Assembly (NCBI GenBank): GCA_030601015.1
Contig: JAUVUO010000031.1
Coordinates: forward strand, 1-10,358
DNA length: 10,358 nucleotides
Direction of reading: 5' to 3'
Source: Candidatus Omnitrophota bacterium
GTDB taxonomy: Bacteria > Omnitrophota > Gorgyraeia > Duberdicusellales > 4484-171
Below the pieces are notes generated by a model, which was not told the origin of the DNA, did no database searches, and saw nothing but the letters and a program-made list of their open reading frames with translations. Both the position numbers and the translations under genes were made by a program. Numbering within the stretch: the stretch's first letter is position 1; every line of letters begins with the position of its first letter. Of this stretch, positions 1 through 6,275 are shown in pieces.

Positions 1-49
1 AAAAAAAATCACTGTACTCTATAACAAATCACTACTGGCCAATTTTATC

Positions 50-1450
50 TTATCTTATTATTTTAGCTGTAATAAAAATTAAAAGATCAGTTTTTTCTAA
101 AGTATCGCCTTTACTGCTAAAGAAGAAACCTAATAAAGGTATATCACCCAAAATAGGTACTTTTTTCTTAGTCTTAATTTTATTTTCCGAGATAAGACCT
201 CCAATAGCCAATGTCTGGCCATTATCAATTATAACTTTAGTTTGTACACTACGAGTAGCATAAATCGGCCTCTCGCCATTGGGTCCTGTAGAACCTATAA
301 TCTGTTCAATCTTGGGATTTATATCAAGAGAAATATAATTTTTATTTTGAATAGTAGGAGTAACAATAAGTCCTATTCCTACTTTTTTATCGCTATAACC
401 AGAAATAGTTTGATTCCCTGTTTCTTTACTAAAGGTATATTCTGGTATAGGGACAGTTTGACCAACAAAAATTTCTGCTTTTTGGTTATTTAAAGTAAGA
501 ACCTTAGGATTAGAAATAATATTAGTATCAGACGTTGAATTTAAGACTTCCAAAACAGCCTGAAACTGAGAAAAGTTTAAAGTTCCAAAAAGAAAATTAC
601 TAGCTGAAGCTTCCGGAAAACCAGAAGCTAATTTATGCCACGTTTTTTCTTCTGTAGTAGTAGTAACATTTCCAGTACTATCCGTAGTTGTTGTAGTAAT
701 TTTTTCCAAATCACTAGGCACACTTACTCTTGGAAACATTTTAGTCCCTGTGCCTTTAATAGCATCTGTAAAAGGAAAAGTCGTCGGCCTCGAGGAACCG
801 GCAGCAGCTATTTTCAAGTTCCAGTCAATTCCTAATTTTTCTGTTTTCCCTAAACTTATTTCAATCATTTTTGCTTCTATTAAAACCTGTTCAGTCATTA
901 TATCTAACAGTGATAATGTCTTTTCTATTTTTGCCAAATTAGATTGAATATCGGTTATAACTATACTATTAGAATTGGTATTAGAAGTTATTTTTCCCCT
1001 AGAGGTTAAAAGATTTGTTAACACATCCAAAACATCTTCTACTTTCACAAAATTTAAAATAAATACCCTGGTATCTAAAGCTTCAATCTCTTTAGCTTCT
1101 AAAGCCTTTTGCCGTTTCTCAGCTAAATTTTCAAATGTATCTACTAAAATAATGGTATCGCCAATCCATTCATATCCGTAATTATAAGTTTTTACAATCG
1201 CATCCAGAGCAGTTACCCAATCAACACTTTCTAAATTTATACTAACCGGCCCTGTTACACCCGGGCCGACCACAATATTTACTTTCCCCCCATCCTTAAC
1301 AGCTTTTTCCGCTATTGATTCTAAAACTATTTTAATATCTGTATCCTTAAACTTTATAGACGAAATTATACTCTCCTGAGCCCAAACAACATTAGAGAAT
1401 AAAATACAAATACAAAAACTCAATAAAATCAGTTTTCCTTTTCTTTTCAT
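50..1450 (-). CDS. pilQ: Type IV pilus secretin PilQ (compact form)
   Basis: Outer-membrane secretin that should form the gated ring through which the pilus exits. Seen in the 466-residue product: a hydrophobic signal peptide (about 1-24, ending VVWA before QES); an N0/STN-like domain (about 30-105); a KH-like secretin N1 domain (about 128-185); and the secretin core from about 190 to the end. The core carries the family signature VPILGDIPLLGFFF at 431-444 and NTNIISNP-like and GLIVTP-like blocks. A threonine-rich insert sits at 252-266. It lacks the N-terminal AMIN domains of proteobacterial PilQ (about 700 residues), so it is a short version. The start has a strong Shine-Dalgarno (GGAGG, 4 bases upstream) and overlaps the pilP stop as ATGA. 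It is last in the pilus operon. A type II secretion GspD is the alternative, but the PilM-P context favours PilQ. Confidence 0.9.
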   Translation of the reverse strand: MKRKGKLILLSFCICILFSNVVWAQESIISSIKFKDTDIKIVLESIAEKAVKDGGKVNIVVGPGVTGPVSINLESVDWVTALDAIVKTYNYGYEWIGDTIILVDTFENLAEKRQKALEAKEIEALDTRVFILNFVKVEDVLDVLTNLLTSRGKITSNTNSNSIVITDIQSNLAKIEKTLSLLDIMTEQVLIEAKMIEISLGKTEKLGIDWNLKIAAAGSSRPTTFPFTDAIKGTGTKMFPRVSVPSDLEKITTTTTDSTGNVTTTTEEKTWHKLASGFPEASASNFLFGTLNFSQFQAVLEVLNSTSDTNIISNPKVLTLNNQKAEIFVGQTVPIPEYTFSKETGNQTISGYSDKKVGIGLIVTPTIQNKNYISLDINPKIEQIIGSTGPNGERPIYATRSVQTKVIIDNGQTLAIGGLISENKIKTKKKVPILGDIPLLGFFFSSKGDTLEKTDLLIFITAKIIR

Positions 1451-1803
1451 TCTTCCTCCAGTTTTAAGGTAGATATTTCTTTATCTTTTTTTAAGACCAC
1501 TTTTTTTTCCTCTATCTCGATAATTTCATATAAACCAATTTTATCACCAATCCGCAAGACTTCATCATTAATTATAGCCAATGATTCCCCATCAGCATAA
1601 ACTATACCTTTTAAAGCCAAACCTTTAGCATCTACCTCCTCATAAATCAATATAAGGCCGTTTTTGTTAATTAAAGGCGCAAAAGGGTCCCTATCTTGTT
1701 TAGTATAAGGATATACCAATTCTTTTGACAAAACATATTTCATGTTAGCCATTAATAAAAAAACGCTTACCAATAATATTATTTTTCTTCTACCAATCCG
1801 CAT
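1447..1803 (-). CDS. pilP: PilP-like periplasmic pilus assembly protein
   Basis: Small periplasmic protein of 118 residues that in type IV pilus systems links the PilN-PilO inner-membrane complex to the N0 domain of PilQ. Seen: an N-terminal hydrophobic segment (about 7-25); the PilP hallmark RDPFAPL at 38-44; then a beta-rich homology region (about 60-112) with LKGIVYADGESLAII and LRIGDKIG, typical of PilP/GspC folds. The protein contains no cysteine at all, so it cannot be lipidated, unlike classical PilP lipoproteins. It may be held by its uncleaved N-terminal helix or be secreted. The start lies 25 bases inside the pilO end, and the last four bases overlap pilQ. Family call rests on motif plus position; sequence similarity to textbook PilP is probably low. 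Confidence 0.8.
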   Translation of the reverse strand: MRIGRRKIILLVSVFLLMANMKYVLSKELVYPYTKQDRDPFAPLINKNGLILIYEEVDAKGLALKGIVYADGESLAIINDEVLRIGDKIGLYEIIEIEEKKVVLKKDKEISTLKLEEE

Positions 1804-2321
1804 ATTTCCATCTCAATAAAGTTATCTTTATCCTCAGGGGATATTTCTAAACTTTTTATTTCAAAAAAATATTTACTGCTTTGAAGCTGGTCTAAAAAAT
1901 TAGCGAAATCATGAAAATTACTTTTAGATTTAATTCTAATAGGCAAAAGCTTAAATTCCTCAAGCTTTGCTGATGGGTACTCCTGGAGATGCCCCGGTAA
2001 AATAGTTTTAATTTTTACTCCGCAATCTTTACTTTTTGACGATATAAATGATATTAAAGTAGAGGATTGCTTATACAAAATAGATTTATTATGAATCTCT
2101 TCTATTTTCTTACTCAAATCATTTCTCTTAGACACATATATCTTTTTATTAGGCCAGTCTATTTCTATACTTTTGATTTTTTGAGAAATTTCATTATTCT
2201 TTTTATTTAAAGTGACAATTCTCTTTATTCCGGCCGGCAACAATACTACGGCCTCAAATATAAGGAATAACGAGGCCGTTAAAAAAATAATTAATTGTTT
2301 GTCTATCTTTATTTTTCGCAT
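1779..2321 (-). CDS. pilO: PilO-like inner-membrane pilus assembly protein
   Basis: Bitopic inner-membrane protein of 180 residues, expected to heterodimerise with PilN. Seen: a short basic cytoplasmic N-terminus, one transmembrane helix (about 9-30), a charged coiled-coil-like stretch (about 34-78) and a C-terminal domain (about 85-178) with the alternating pattern of a ferredoxin-like PilO fold, including LLPIRIKSKSNFHDFANFLDQL. This last block is the recognisable part of PilO families (IxxxGxYxxLxxFLxxL-like). The start overlaps the pilN end by 13 bases with no good Shine-Dalgarno, which suggests translational coupling to pilN. The assignment depends largely on topology, domain pattern and position between pilN and pilP. 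Confidence 0.82.
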   Translation of the reverse strand: MRKIKIDKQLIIFLTASLFLIFEAVVLLPAGIKRIVTLNKKNNEISQKIKSIEIDWPNKKIYVSKRNDLSKKIEEIHNKSILYKQSSTLISFISSKSKDCGVKIKTILPGHLQEYPSAKLEEFKLLPIRIKSKSNFHDFANFLDQLQSSKYFFEIKSLEISPEDKDNFIEMEICGLVEEK

Positions 2322-2911
2322 TTCACACTGAATTTCAAAACTTCAATCCCGTTAAATTTGACTTGCTCCGACTCTGTCATATTAACATTTTCAAATTTAG
2401 ATTTGAAATATTCCTGTTTCATTAAATTATTTATAAATTTGTCCACCGAAGACAAATAATCATCTTGCCACTTCACAACAAATCCTTTAAGAACCATACG
2501 TTCTCCTGTAAAACTTAATTTACTAAACCATATATTTTTGGGCAAGGCCGCGTATATCTCACCTAAAATAAGAGCAATATCATTTTTAGGATTAACAACA
2601 CTTTCCAAATCTATCTTTACTTTTTCTAAATTAACAATTTCGCTCTTGATTGATTGAATTTCATTAGACTTAATTCCCCATTCATTCCATTTATTATTCT
2701 TAATATTAACATTACGCGTTTGCCCCATAATAAAAAGCTGAAGCAGCAATAGTATAGGCAAAATAAAAATAACGGATAGAATAATCAGAGGAGTAGAAGA
2801 AATTAATTTTTGTAAAAATAAACCCGGAGATTCTTCTTTTTTAGGGTTTAAATTAATAACTATTTTAGTAAATCCGTTTAATGAATTTTTTTTATTCGAA
2901 AGTTTAACCAT
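2309..2911 (-). CDS. pilN: PilN-like inner-membrane pilus assembly protein
   Basis: Bitopic inner-membrane protein of 200 residues that couples cytoplasmic PilM to the periplasmic PilO/PilP. Seen: cytoplasmic tail with INLNPKKE at about 19-26, equivalent to the INLLP motif by which PilN tails dock into PilM; a transmembrane helix (about 40-62); a coiled-coil-like linker (about 75-105); and a periplasmic domain with AALPKNIWFSKLSFTGERMVLKG at about 121-143, whose LPxxxWxxxL pattern is typical of PilN. The start codon is preceded by AGGGG about 6 bases upstream. It overlaps pilO downstream and is separated from pilM by 86 bases, the only real gap in the pilus operon. Confidence 0.87.
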   Translation of the reverse strand: MVKLSNKKNSLNGFTKIVINLNPKKEESPGLFLQKLISSTPLIILSVIFILPILLLLQLFIMGQTRNVNIKNNKWNEWGIKSNEIQSIKSEIVNLEKVKIDLESVVNPKNDIALILGEIYAALPKNIWFSKLSFTGERMVLKGFVVKWQDDYLSSVDKFINNLMKQEYFKSKFENVNMTESEQVKFNGIEVLKFSVKCEK

Positions 2912-2997
2912 TGTTACCCCTGATAATCAAATTTTTTTAATGAATCGTCGGTTAAAAAACAATCTCTAATATTACAAAAAATTAAACATATATCAGC

Positions 2998-3999
2998 CTA
3001 TACGGTTAACCCAAAAATTACAGAAAAATTATCTTTAAAAGAGTTGAATTTATTCTCTGAAATGTCTTCTTTTAAACTATTCCATTTTTCTGACGGTACC
3101 TTTATAGCTTCTATTTTTGTACCTAAAAATTTCAAAAACATATCTTCTAATCCTTCAATTGAAAGCAAACCTCTATTAATAAAAAGGCTATCTATAAGTT
3201 CGCCTTTATTTACCTCAAAATAGTCAAAAGAACTTTTAAGTTCTTCGCAAAGATTAGATATATTATCCTGAGCCAAGGATAAAAATTCTTCTTTATTTTT
3301 CGATAATAAAGCCCAATTTTCTACATCATCCAGAGGTATCTCTTTAACTCTTGAGACAACTTCATAAATGTCTTTTATGCTAAATTTAATATCCCTGGTA
3401 ATAAAAGGAAATCCTTTATTCAATATGCTCATTACAGAAAAATTATATCCCAAATCCAATATACAAACATTTAAATTTTTCGTTTCCTCAGGATAAGCCT
3501 CTCGGAAAAAATTAATAAGAGCTATGCTGTCTAAATTAATTTCTAATACATCTAAATTAACTTTTTTAAAACTTTCTAAAATTGGATCAATAACGTCTTT
3601 TTTAGCAACTGCCAATATGATAAATAGTTCTGAAGGATTTAATTCTTTTAACACAAAAAAATCAAAATATACTTGATTAGAAGGGAAAGGTATATATTTA
3701 TTTAATTCAAAGGTTAAGACTTGCCGGATTTTCTTTTTATCCATTTTTGGGAAAGAAAAATATCTTACCAAACAAAAAGGATTTTTTATAGAAAGCTTTA
3801 CCTTTCTTGAAGATATTTTTTTAGCTTCCCATACTTTTTTTAATAACGGAGGGAGGTCTCTATTCCTTTCTATAAAATAGTTCTTAGCTGTCCCTTGTTC
3901 AAAGACCAACCCTTTTACATAGTAATTATCTAAACTAATTACAGTAAAACTTTGTGATCCTTTTTCAAAAAACTTATTCTGTAGGAGGGTCATTAACAC
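2998..3999 (-). CDS. pilM: PilM-like actin-fold pilus assembly protein
   Basis: Cytoplasmic actin-like protein (333 residues) that should form a ring under the pilus base and bind the PilN tail. Seen: the PilM hallmark VLTFELNKYIPFP at about 94-106; a second actin-fold strand pair LDLGYNFSVMSIL at 181-193 (phosphate-2-like); and FINRGLLSIEGLEDMF at 273-288, the position of the adenosine motif. The first phosphate loop, expected as GxDxGxxxxK, reads SLDNYYVKGL (22-31), so glycines are missing. Nucleotide binding may be weak or lost. The most likely start is GTG at 3999 with GGAG 6 bases upstream; an ATG two codons downstream is the alternative. It begins 26 bases inside the pilin gene. Ends with TAG, after which the frame stays open for 27 codons. 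Confidence 0.85.
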   Translation of the reverse strand: MLMTLLQNKFFEKGSQSFTVISLDNYYVKGLVFEQGTAKNYFIERNRDLPPLLKKVWEAKKISSRKVKLSIKNPFCLVRYFSFPKMDKKKIRQVLTFELNKYIPFPSNQVYFDFFVLKELNPSELFIILAVAKKDVIDPILESFKKVNLDVLEINLDSIALINFFREAYPEETKNLNVCILDLGYNFSVMSILNKGFPFITRDIKFSIKDIYEVVSRVKEIPLDDVENWALLSKNKEEFLSLAQDNISNLCEELKSSFDYFEVNKGELIDSLFINRGLLSIEGLEDMFLKFLGTKIEAIKVPSEKWNSLKEDISENKFNSFKDNFSVIFGLTV

Positions 4000-4399
4000 T
4001 TGCTTCTCCGCTAGAGTTATGCCTTATAATTCCGGTTTCATCCAAATAAAAATATCTTGTTCCCGTTCGGCCCAGTCTTTTTGGATTAGCATTCATAGTA
4101 AAGGTATCTTCGTCAATTCGCTGATAAACAAATAAATATCCTGATCTGGAACCGCTAACCAAAGCCGGGCTAATATATGGCGACATATCAGAAAAAGACT
4201 GAGGATATTGCTTGCCGTTGTCATTATAGTAAATAATAAAAGCTGTATGTAATGCTCTCAGATTAGAGATTGTCGTAACTTCATTGGATGTAATATTAGA
4301 TCTTATCATACTGGGAATAGATATCCCTGCCAATATCATAATAACAGCCAAAATAATCATTACCTCAATTAATGTAAACCCTTTCGAGAACATCTTCAT
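3974..4399 (-). CDS. Type IV pilin-like / pseudopilin protein
   Basis: Prepilin of 141 residues. Seen: a six-residue basic leader before the prepilin peptidase site SKG|FTLIEV (cleavage after Gly7), with the conserved glutamate at mature position 5, followed by a hydrophobic helix (about 8-30). The globular part contains no cysteine, so the disulphide-bonded loop of many type IVa pilins is absent. Its C-terminal region (about 100-141: ANP, GRTGTRYFYLDETGIIR, ending in NDPPTE) resembles the GspG-like pilins with a GxTGxRxFxxDxxGxIR block found in several environmental phyla. It is the first gene of the pilMNOPQ operon. Whether it is the major fibre subunit or a minor pilin cannot be told. ATG at 4399 is taken as start; a second ATG two codons downstream is equally compatible with the leader. 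Confidence 0.88.
   Translation of the reverse strand: MKMFSKGFTLIEVMIILAVIMILAGISIPSMIRSNITSNEVTTISNLRALHTAFIIYYNDNGKQYPQSFSDMSPYISPALVSGSRSGYLFVYQRIDEDTFTMNANPKRLGRTGTRYFYLDETGIIRHNSSGEASVNDPPTE
4003..4009 (-). promoter_or_regulatory. Shine-Dalgarno supporting the GTG start of pilM
   Basis: GGAGAAG on the minus strand, inside the pilin coding region. GGAG sits 6 bases before the GTG at 3999 and 12 bases before the in-frame ATG at 3993, so it favours the GTG start. Confidence 0.55.
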
Positions 4400-4446
4400 C
4401 TTCTTATTAGTTGTACTTTTTATTCCAATATATTTAATTTAATTTT

Positions 4447-4475
4447 ATAATAGTATATATATCATATTTTGTCAA
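4447..4475 (-). promoter_or_regulatory. Sigma70-type promoter of the pilus operon
   Basis: On the minus strand, a perfect -35 TTGACA (4475-4470) is followed after exactly 17 bases by TATTAT (4452-4447), one mismatch to the -10 consensus. Transcription would start near 4440 and give a leader of about 40 bases before the pilin ATG at 4399. The spacer is rich in alternating TA. Confidence 0.75.
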
Positions 4476-4659
4476 TTTATCTCTTACCCGGCAGGCTGCT
4501 TTTGTTTTAGATTTAAATTTTCGCGAACCAACGAATAACTTTTTTACGATTTCCCATTTTATAATTAGCCTTGCTTAAAATTTTACTTAATTTATGTGCC
4601 GCATATGAATGGCCGCGTTATTCAATATAGATTTTTATTTGATTTGCTCAAGTTTTTTA
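4476..4659. other. Central part of the divergent intergenic region
   Basis: Between the two divergent promoters lie about 180 bases without a recognised gene. No tRNA cloverleaf, riboswitch or terminator was found by eye. On the minus strand, positions 4617-4516 stay open for 34 codons between two TAA stops, and the translation is rich in Lys, Ala, Arg and aromatic residues (for example KMGNRKKVIRWFAKI at the end). Its only ATG is internal (4557) and would give a 14-residue peptide. It may be a remnant of a lost gene or chance. Confidence 0.4.
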
Positions 4660-4688
4660 TTGCCATATATAAGATTACAGTTTAGAAT
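4660..4688 (+). promoter_or_regulatory. Candidate promoter of the HARP gene, near-leaderless
   Basis: TTGCCA (4660-4665) and TAGAAT (4683-4688) each differ from the sigma70 consensus at one position and are 17 bases apart. The predicted start of transcription is about 4695, only about 3 bases before the ATG at 4698. This agrees with the absence of a Shine-Dalgarno in front of that ATG. A weaker alternative is TTGCTC (4644-4649) with TATAAG (4668-4673), spacing 18, which would give a leader of roughly 18 bases. Confidence 0.55.
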
Positions 4689-4697
4689 ATATCAATT

Positions 4698-5279
4698 ATG
4701 AAAAAAACTTTAAACATTGTACTTGATACAAGCATTTTTGTTAATCCTGATTCCAGATATGTTTTCGGCAATAGCCCCATAGAAGCTTTTAATAATTTTT
4801 TAGATAAAGTTACCGGCAAAAAACATATCAGCTGTTATATGCCTCCTACGGTATATGAAGAATTGCTTAATTTTCTTGAATATTCCCCATCCCCGGAAAA
4901 AAATATCTTAATAACAAAAAAACCGCCATCATCATACCAATCATCTATACCAAGTATTTTTCTATATGAGTTTATAGAAGAGATGCGTTCTAGAATAAAT
5001 AAAGGGTTAAGAATCGCTGAAAAATATACCCGGAAAGGCCTAAAAGAATCTGTTTATTCCAGAGAAAAAGAAGAGGCAACTATACAAAAATTGAGACAAG
5101 AGTATAGGCCTGCATTAAGAGAAGGCATCCTTGATAGTAAAGAAGACTTTGATCTGGTATTAATTTCTAAAGAAATCAATGCTTATTTGGCTACATCCGA
5201 TAACGGACTTATAAAATGGGCTCATAAATTAGGTATAACTTGTATTAATTCTGAAGAATTAAAGGAGGTGATTTCATGA
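4698..5279 (+). CDS. HARP-type RNA-free RNase P (PIN-domain endonuclease)
   Basis: Predicted minimal protein-only RNase P, which removes the 5' leader from precursor tRNAs. The family (homologues of Aquifex Aq_880; earlier named UPF0278 or RNA ligase partner protein) consists of about 190-residue PIN-domain proteins that assemble into large oligomers. Seen in the 193 residues: the N-terminal PIN strand with VLDTSIFVNPDSRYVFG (8-24, catalytic Asp10), CYMPPTVYEEL (46-56), a long helical insert (about 85-140, the spike-helix region, with YEFIEEMRSRINKGLRIAEK) and the acidic cluster LDSKEDFDLVL (145-155, Asp146, Asp150, Asp152) followed by ATSDNGLIKWA (165-175, Asp168). From memory this spacing matches the acidic set of Aq_880, with Asn169 where that protein has a second Asp. 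It heads a four-gene operon. A toxin of the VapC type is unlikely: there is no antitoxin and the insert is family-specific. Confidence 0.9.
   Translation: MKKTLNIVLDTSIFVNPDSRYVFGNSPIEAFNNFLDKVTGKKHISCYMPPTVYEELLNFLEYSPSPEKNILITKKPPSSYQSSIPSIFLYEFIEEMRSRINKGLRIAEKYTRKGLKESVYSREKEEATIQKLRQEYRPALREGILDSKEDFDLVLISKEINAYLATSDNGLIKWAHKLGITCINSEELKEVIS
5262..5272 (+). promoter_or_regulatory. Extended Shine-Dalgarno inside the HARP 3' end
   Basis: AAGGAGGTGAT is complementary over 11 bases to the usual 16S rRNA 3' tail and lies 7 bases (from GGAGG) before the ATG at 5276. It is inside the last HARP codons, so the downstream YbjQ gene should be translated strongly, either by re-initiation or independently of HARP. 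Confidence 0.85.
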
Positions 5280-5599
5280 TATTAACAAACATTGAATCTG
5301 TCCCCGGGAAAAAAATCATTGAACACTACGGCCTGGTTTCCGGCTCTACTGTAAGGGCCCGGCATGTTTTTTCAGATATGGCCGCTGGATTCAAAAATGT
5401 AATAGGCGGAGAATTAAAAGGTTATACTCAACTGCTTAGTGACTCCCGAAAACAGGCAATTCAAAGAATGATTGAACAAGCCGAGCAGCTTGGCTCAAAC
5501 GCGATAGTCAATGTCAGATTTTCAACGTCTTCAGTAACTCAAGGAGCTGCCGAACTATATGTTTATGGAACAGCTGTAAAAGTACAAAATATTGAATAG
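5276..5599 (+). CDS. ybjQ: YbjQ-family (UPF0145/DUF74) protein
   Basis: Small soluble protein of 107 residues, the same length as E. coli YbjQ, with the YbjQ_1 domain over its whole length. The family is often labelled putative heavy-metal binding from structural work, but its physiological role is unknown, and this copy has no cysteine and only two histidines. Seen: IEHYGLVSGSTV (15-26), the GG-containing block IGGELKGYTQLLSDSRKQAIQRM (43-65), the LGSNAIVNVRF block (72-82) and the C-terminal VYGTAVKV (96-103), all in family order. The ATG overlaps the HARP stop (ATGA) and has an unusually strong ribosome binding site. The next gene carries a second copy of the same domain, suggesting mixed assemblies (inference). 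Confidence 0.93.
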   Translation: MILTNIESVPGKKIIEHYGLVSGSTVRARHVFSDMAAGFKNVIGGELKGYTQLLSDSRKQAIQRMIEQAEQLGSNAIVNVRFSTSSVTQGAAELYVYGTAVKVQNIE

Positions 5600-5608
5600 G
5601 AGATAAAT

Positions 5609-6253
5609 ATGGGTGACCTATTAATACTTATGGTTATGCTTGCCGGAACTTATTTAATCGGCACAAAGGTAATAGAAAAAAACCATTATAAATCTATAGA
5701 AAAAAGAGAAAAAAACTTCCTGTTTCTTCCTGCAGTAAATTCTAAAAATGTTATAGATCAAACCCAGGGGATAGAAAGCGCGAAAATAGTTTACGGCTGC
5801 ATAGTTATTTCAATTGATTTTTTTAAACAATTTTTAGGCGGTATCATAAATTTGTTCGGCGGAGAAATGACTTCTTATGAAACTGTTATTGACCGGGCGA
5901 GAAGAGAAGCTATTTTAAGGATGAAAGAAAGCTCTCCTGATGCGGATATTATTATTAATACCCGTATCGAAACTTCAACTATAGGTAATTCAAGAAAAAA
6001 AAGTGCCGGGTGCAGTGAAATAATTGCTTACGGAACCGCGATTAAATATAGAGGTTCTGTTACCGAAAAGGTAAAAAAAGAACTTGAAACAGAAAAATTG
6101 ATAAAAAACAAGCAAATCGAAAAAAAAGTAAAAGAAACTAAAACAAAAAACATCGTTGAACCAATAATTAAAAATAATTTATTTGAATATATAATATTAT
6201 TTACCGGAATTATCATGTTTATTTTTTTGATAGGCCTCTTTTTGAAAAAATAA
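5609..6253 (+). CDS. Membrane-anchored YbjQ-domain protein
   Basis: A 214-residue protein in which a YbjQ-like domain lies between two predicted transmembrane helices. Seen: N-terminal helix (about 4-20); YbjQ domain (about 38-148) with FLFLPAVNSKNV, the GG block FLGGIINLFGGEMTSYETVIDRARREAILRM (75-105), ADIIINTRIETS and the end AYGTAIKY (140-147); a strongly charged Lys/Glu linker (about 150-182), probably helical; and a C-terminal helix (about 192-212) ending in LKK. The first and last helices would put the domain on one side of the membrane as a hairpin loop; the lysine-rich linker suggests the cytoplasmic side (inference). It follows the soluble YbjQ by 9 bases with a good AGGAG site and precedes the M48 protease by 22 bases. 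Function unknown. Confidence 0.85.
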   Translation: MGDLLILMVMLAGTYLIGTKVIEKNHYKSIEKREKNFLFLPAVNSKNVIDQTQGIESAKIVYGCIVISIDFFKQFLGGIINLFGGEMTSYETVIDRARREAILRMKESSPDADIIINTRIETSTIGNSRKKSAGCSEIIAYGTAIKYRGSVTEKVKKELETEKLIKNKQIEKKVKETKTKNIVEPIIKNNLFEYIILFTGIIMFIFLIGLFLKK

Positions 6254-6275
6254 ATAACAAAGATATACGCTTGCT

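Noticed and set aside
242..1181. Several plus-strand open frames of 65-83 codons within the pilQ region
   Set aside because: They lie antisense to a clearly conserved secretin, lack ribosome binding sites and show no family features.
2998..3000. Amber codon reassignment at the pilM TAG
   Set aside because: TAG also ends the YbjQ gene cleanly before a good ribosome binding site, and TGA and TAA are used as stops elsewhere, so the standard code fits.
4400..4697. tRNA, small RNA or riboswitch in the divergent spacer
   Set aside because: No cloverleaf, conserved aptamer elements or strong hairpins could be found by eye.
4609..4701. Plus-strand 30-codon hydrophobic open frame ending in TGA that overlaps the HARP ATG
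   Set aside because: It has no Shine-Dalgarno and runs through the better-supported promoter boxes; a leader peptide is possible but unsupported.
4698..5279. VapC-type toxin of a toxin-antitoxin pair
   Set aside because: No antitoxin-like gene is adjacent, and the long helical insert and motif wording are specific to the HARP family.
6227..6256. TTGATA followed by an A/T-rich -10-like stretch as an internal promoter for the M48 gene
   Set aside because: No spacer choice gives a -10 box with better than a poor match.
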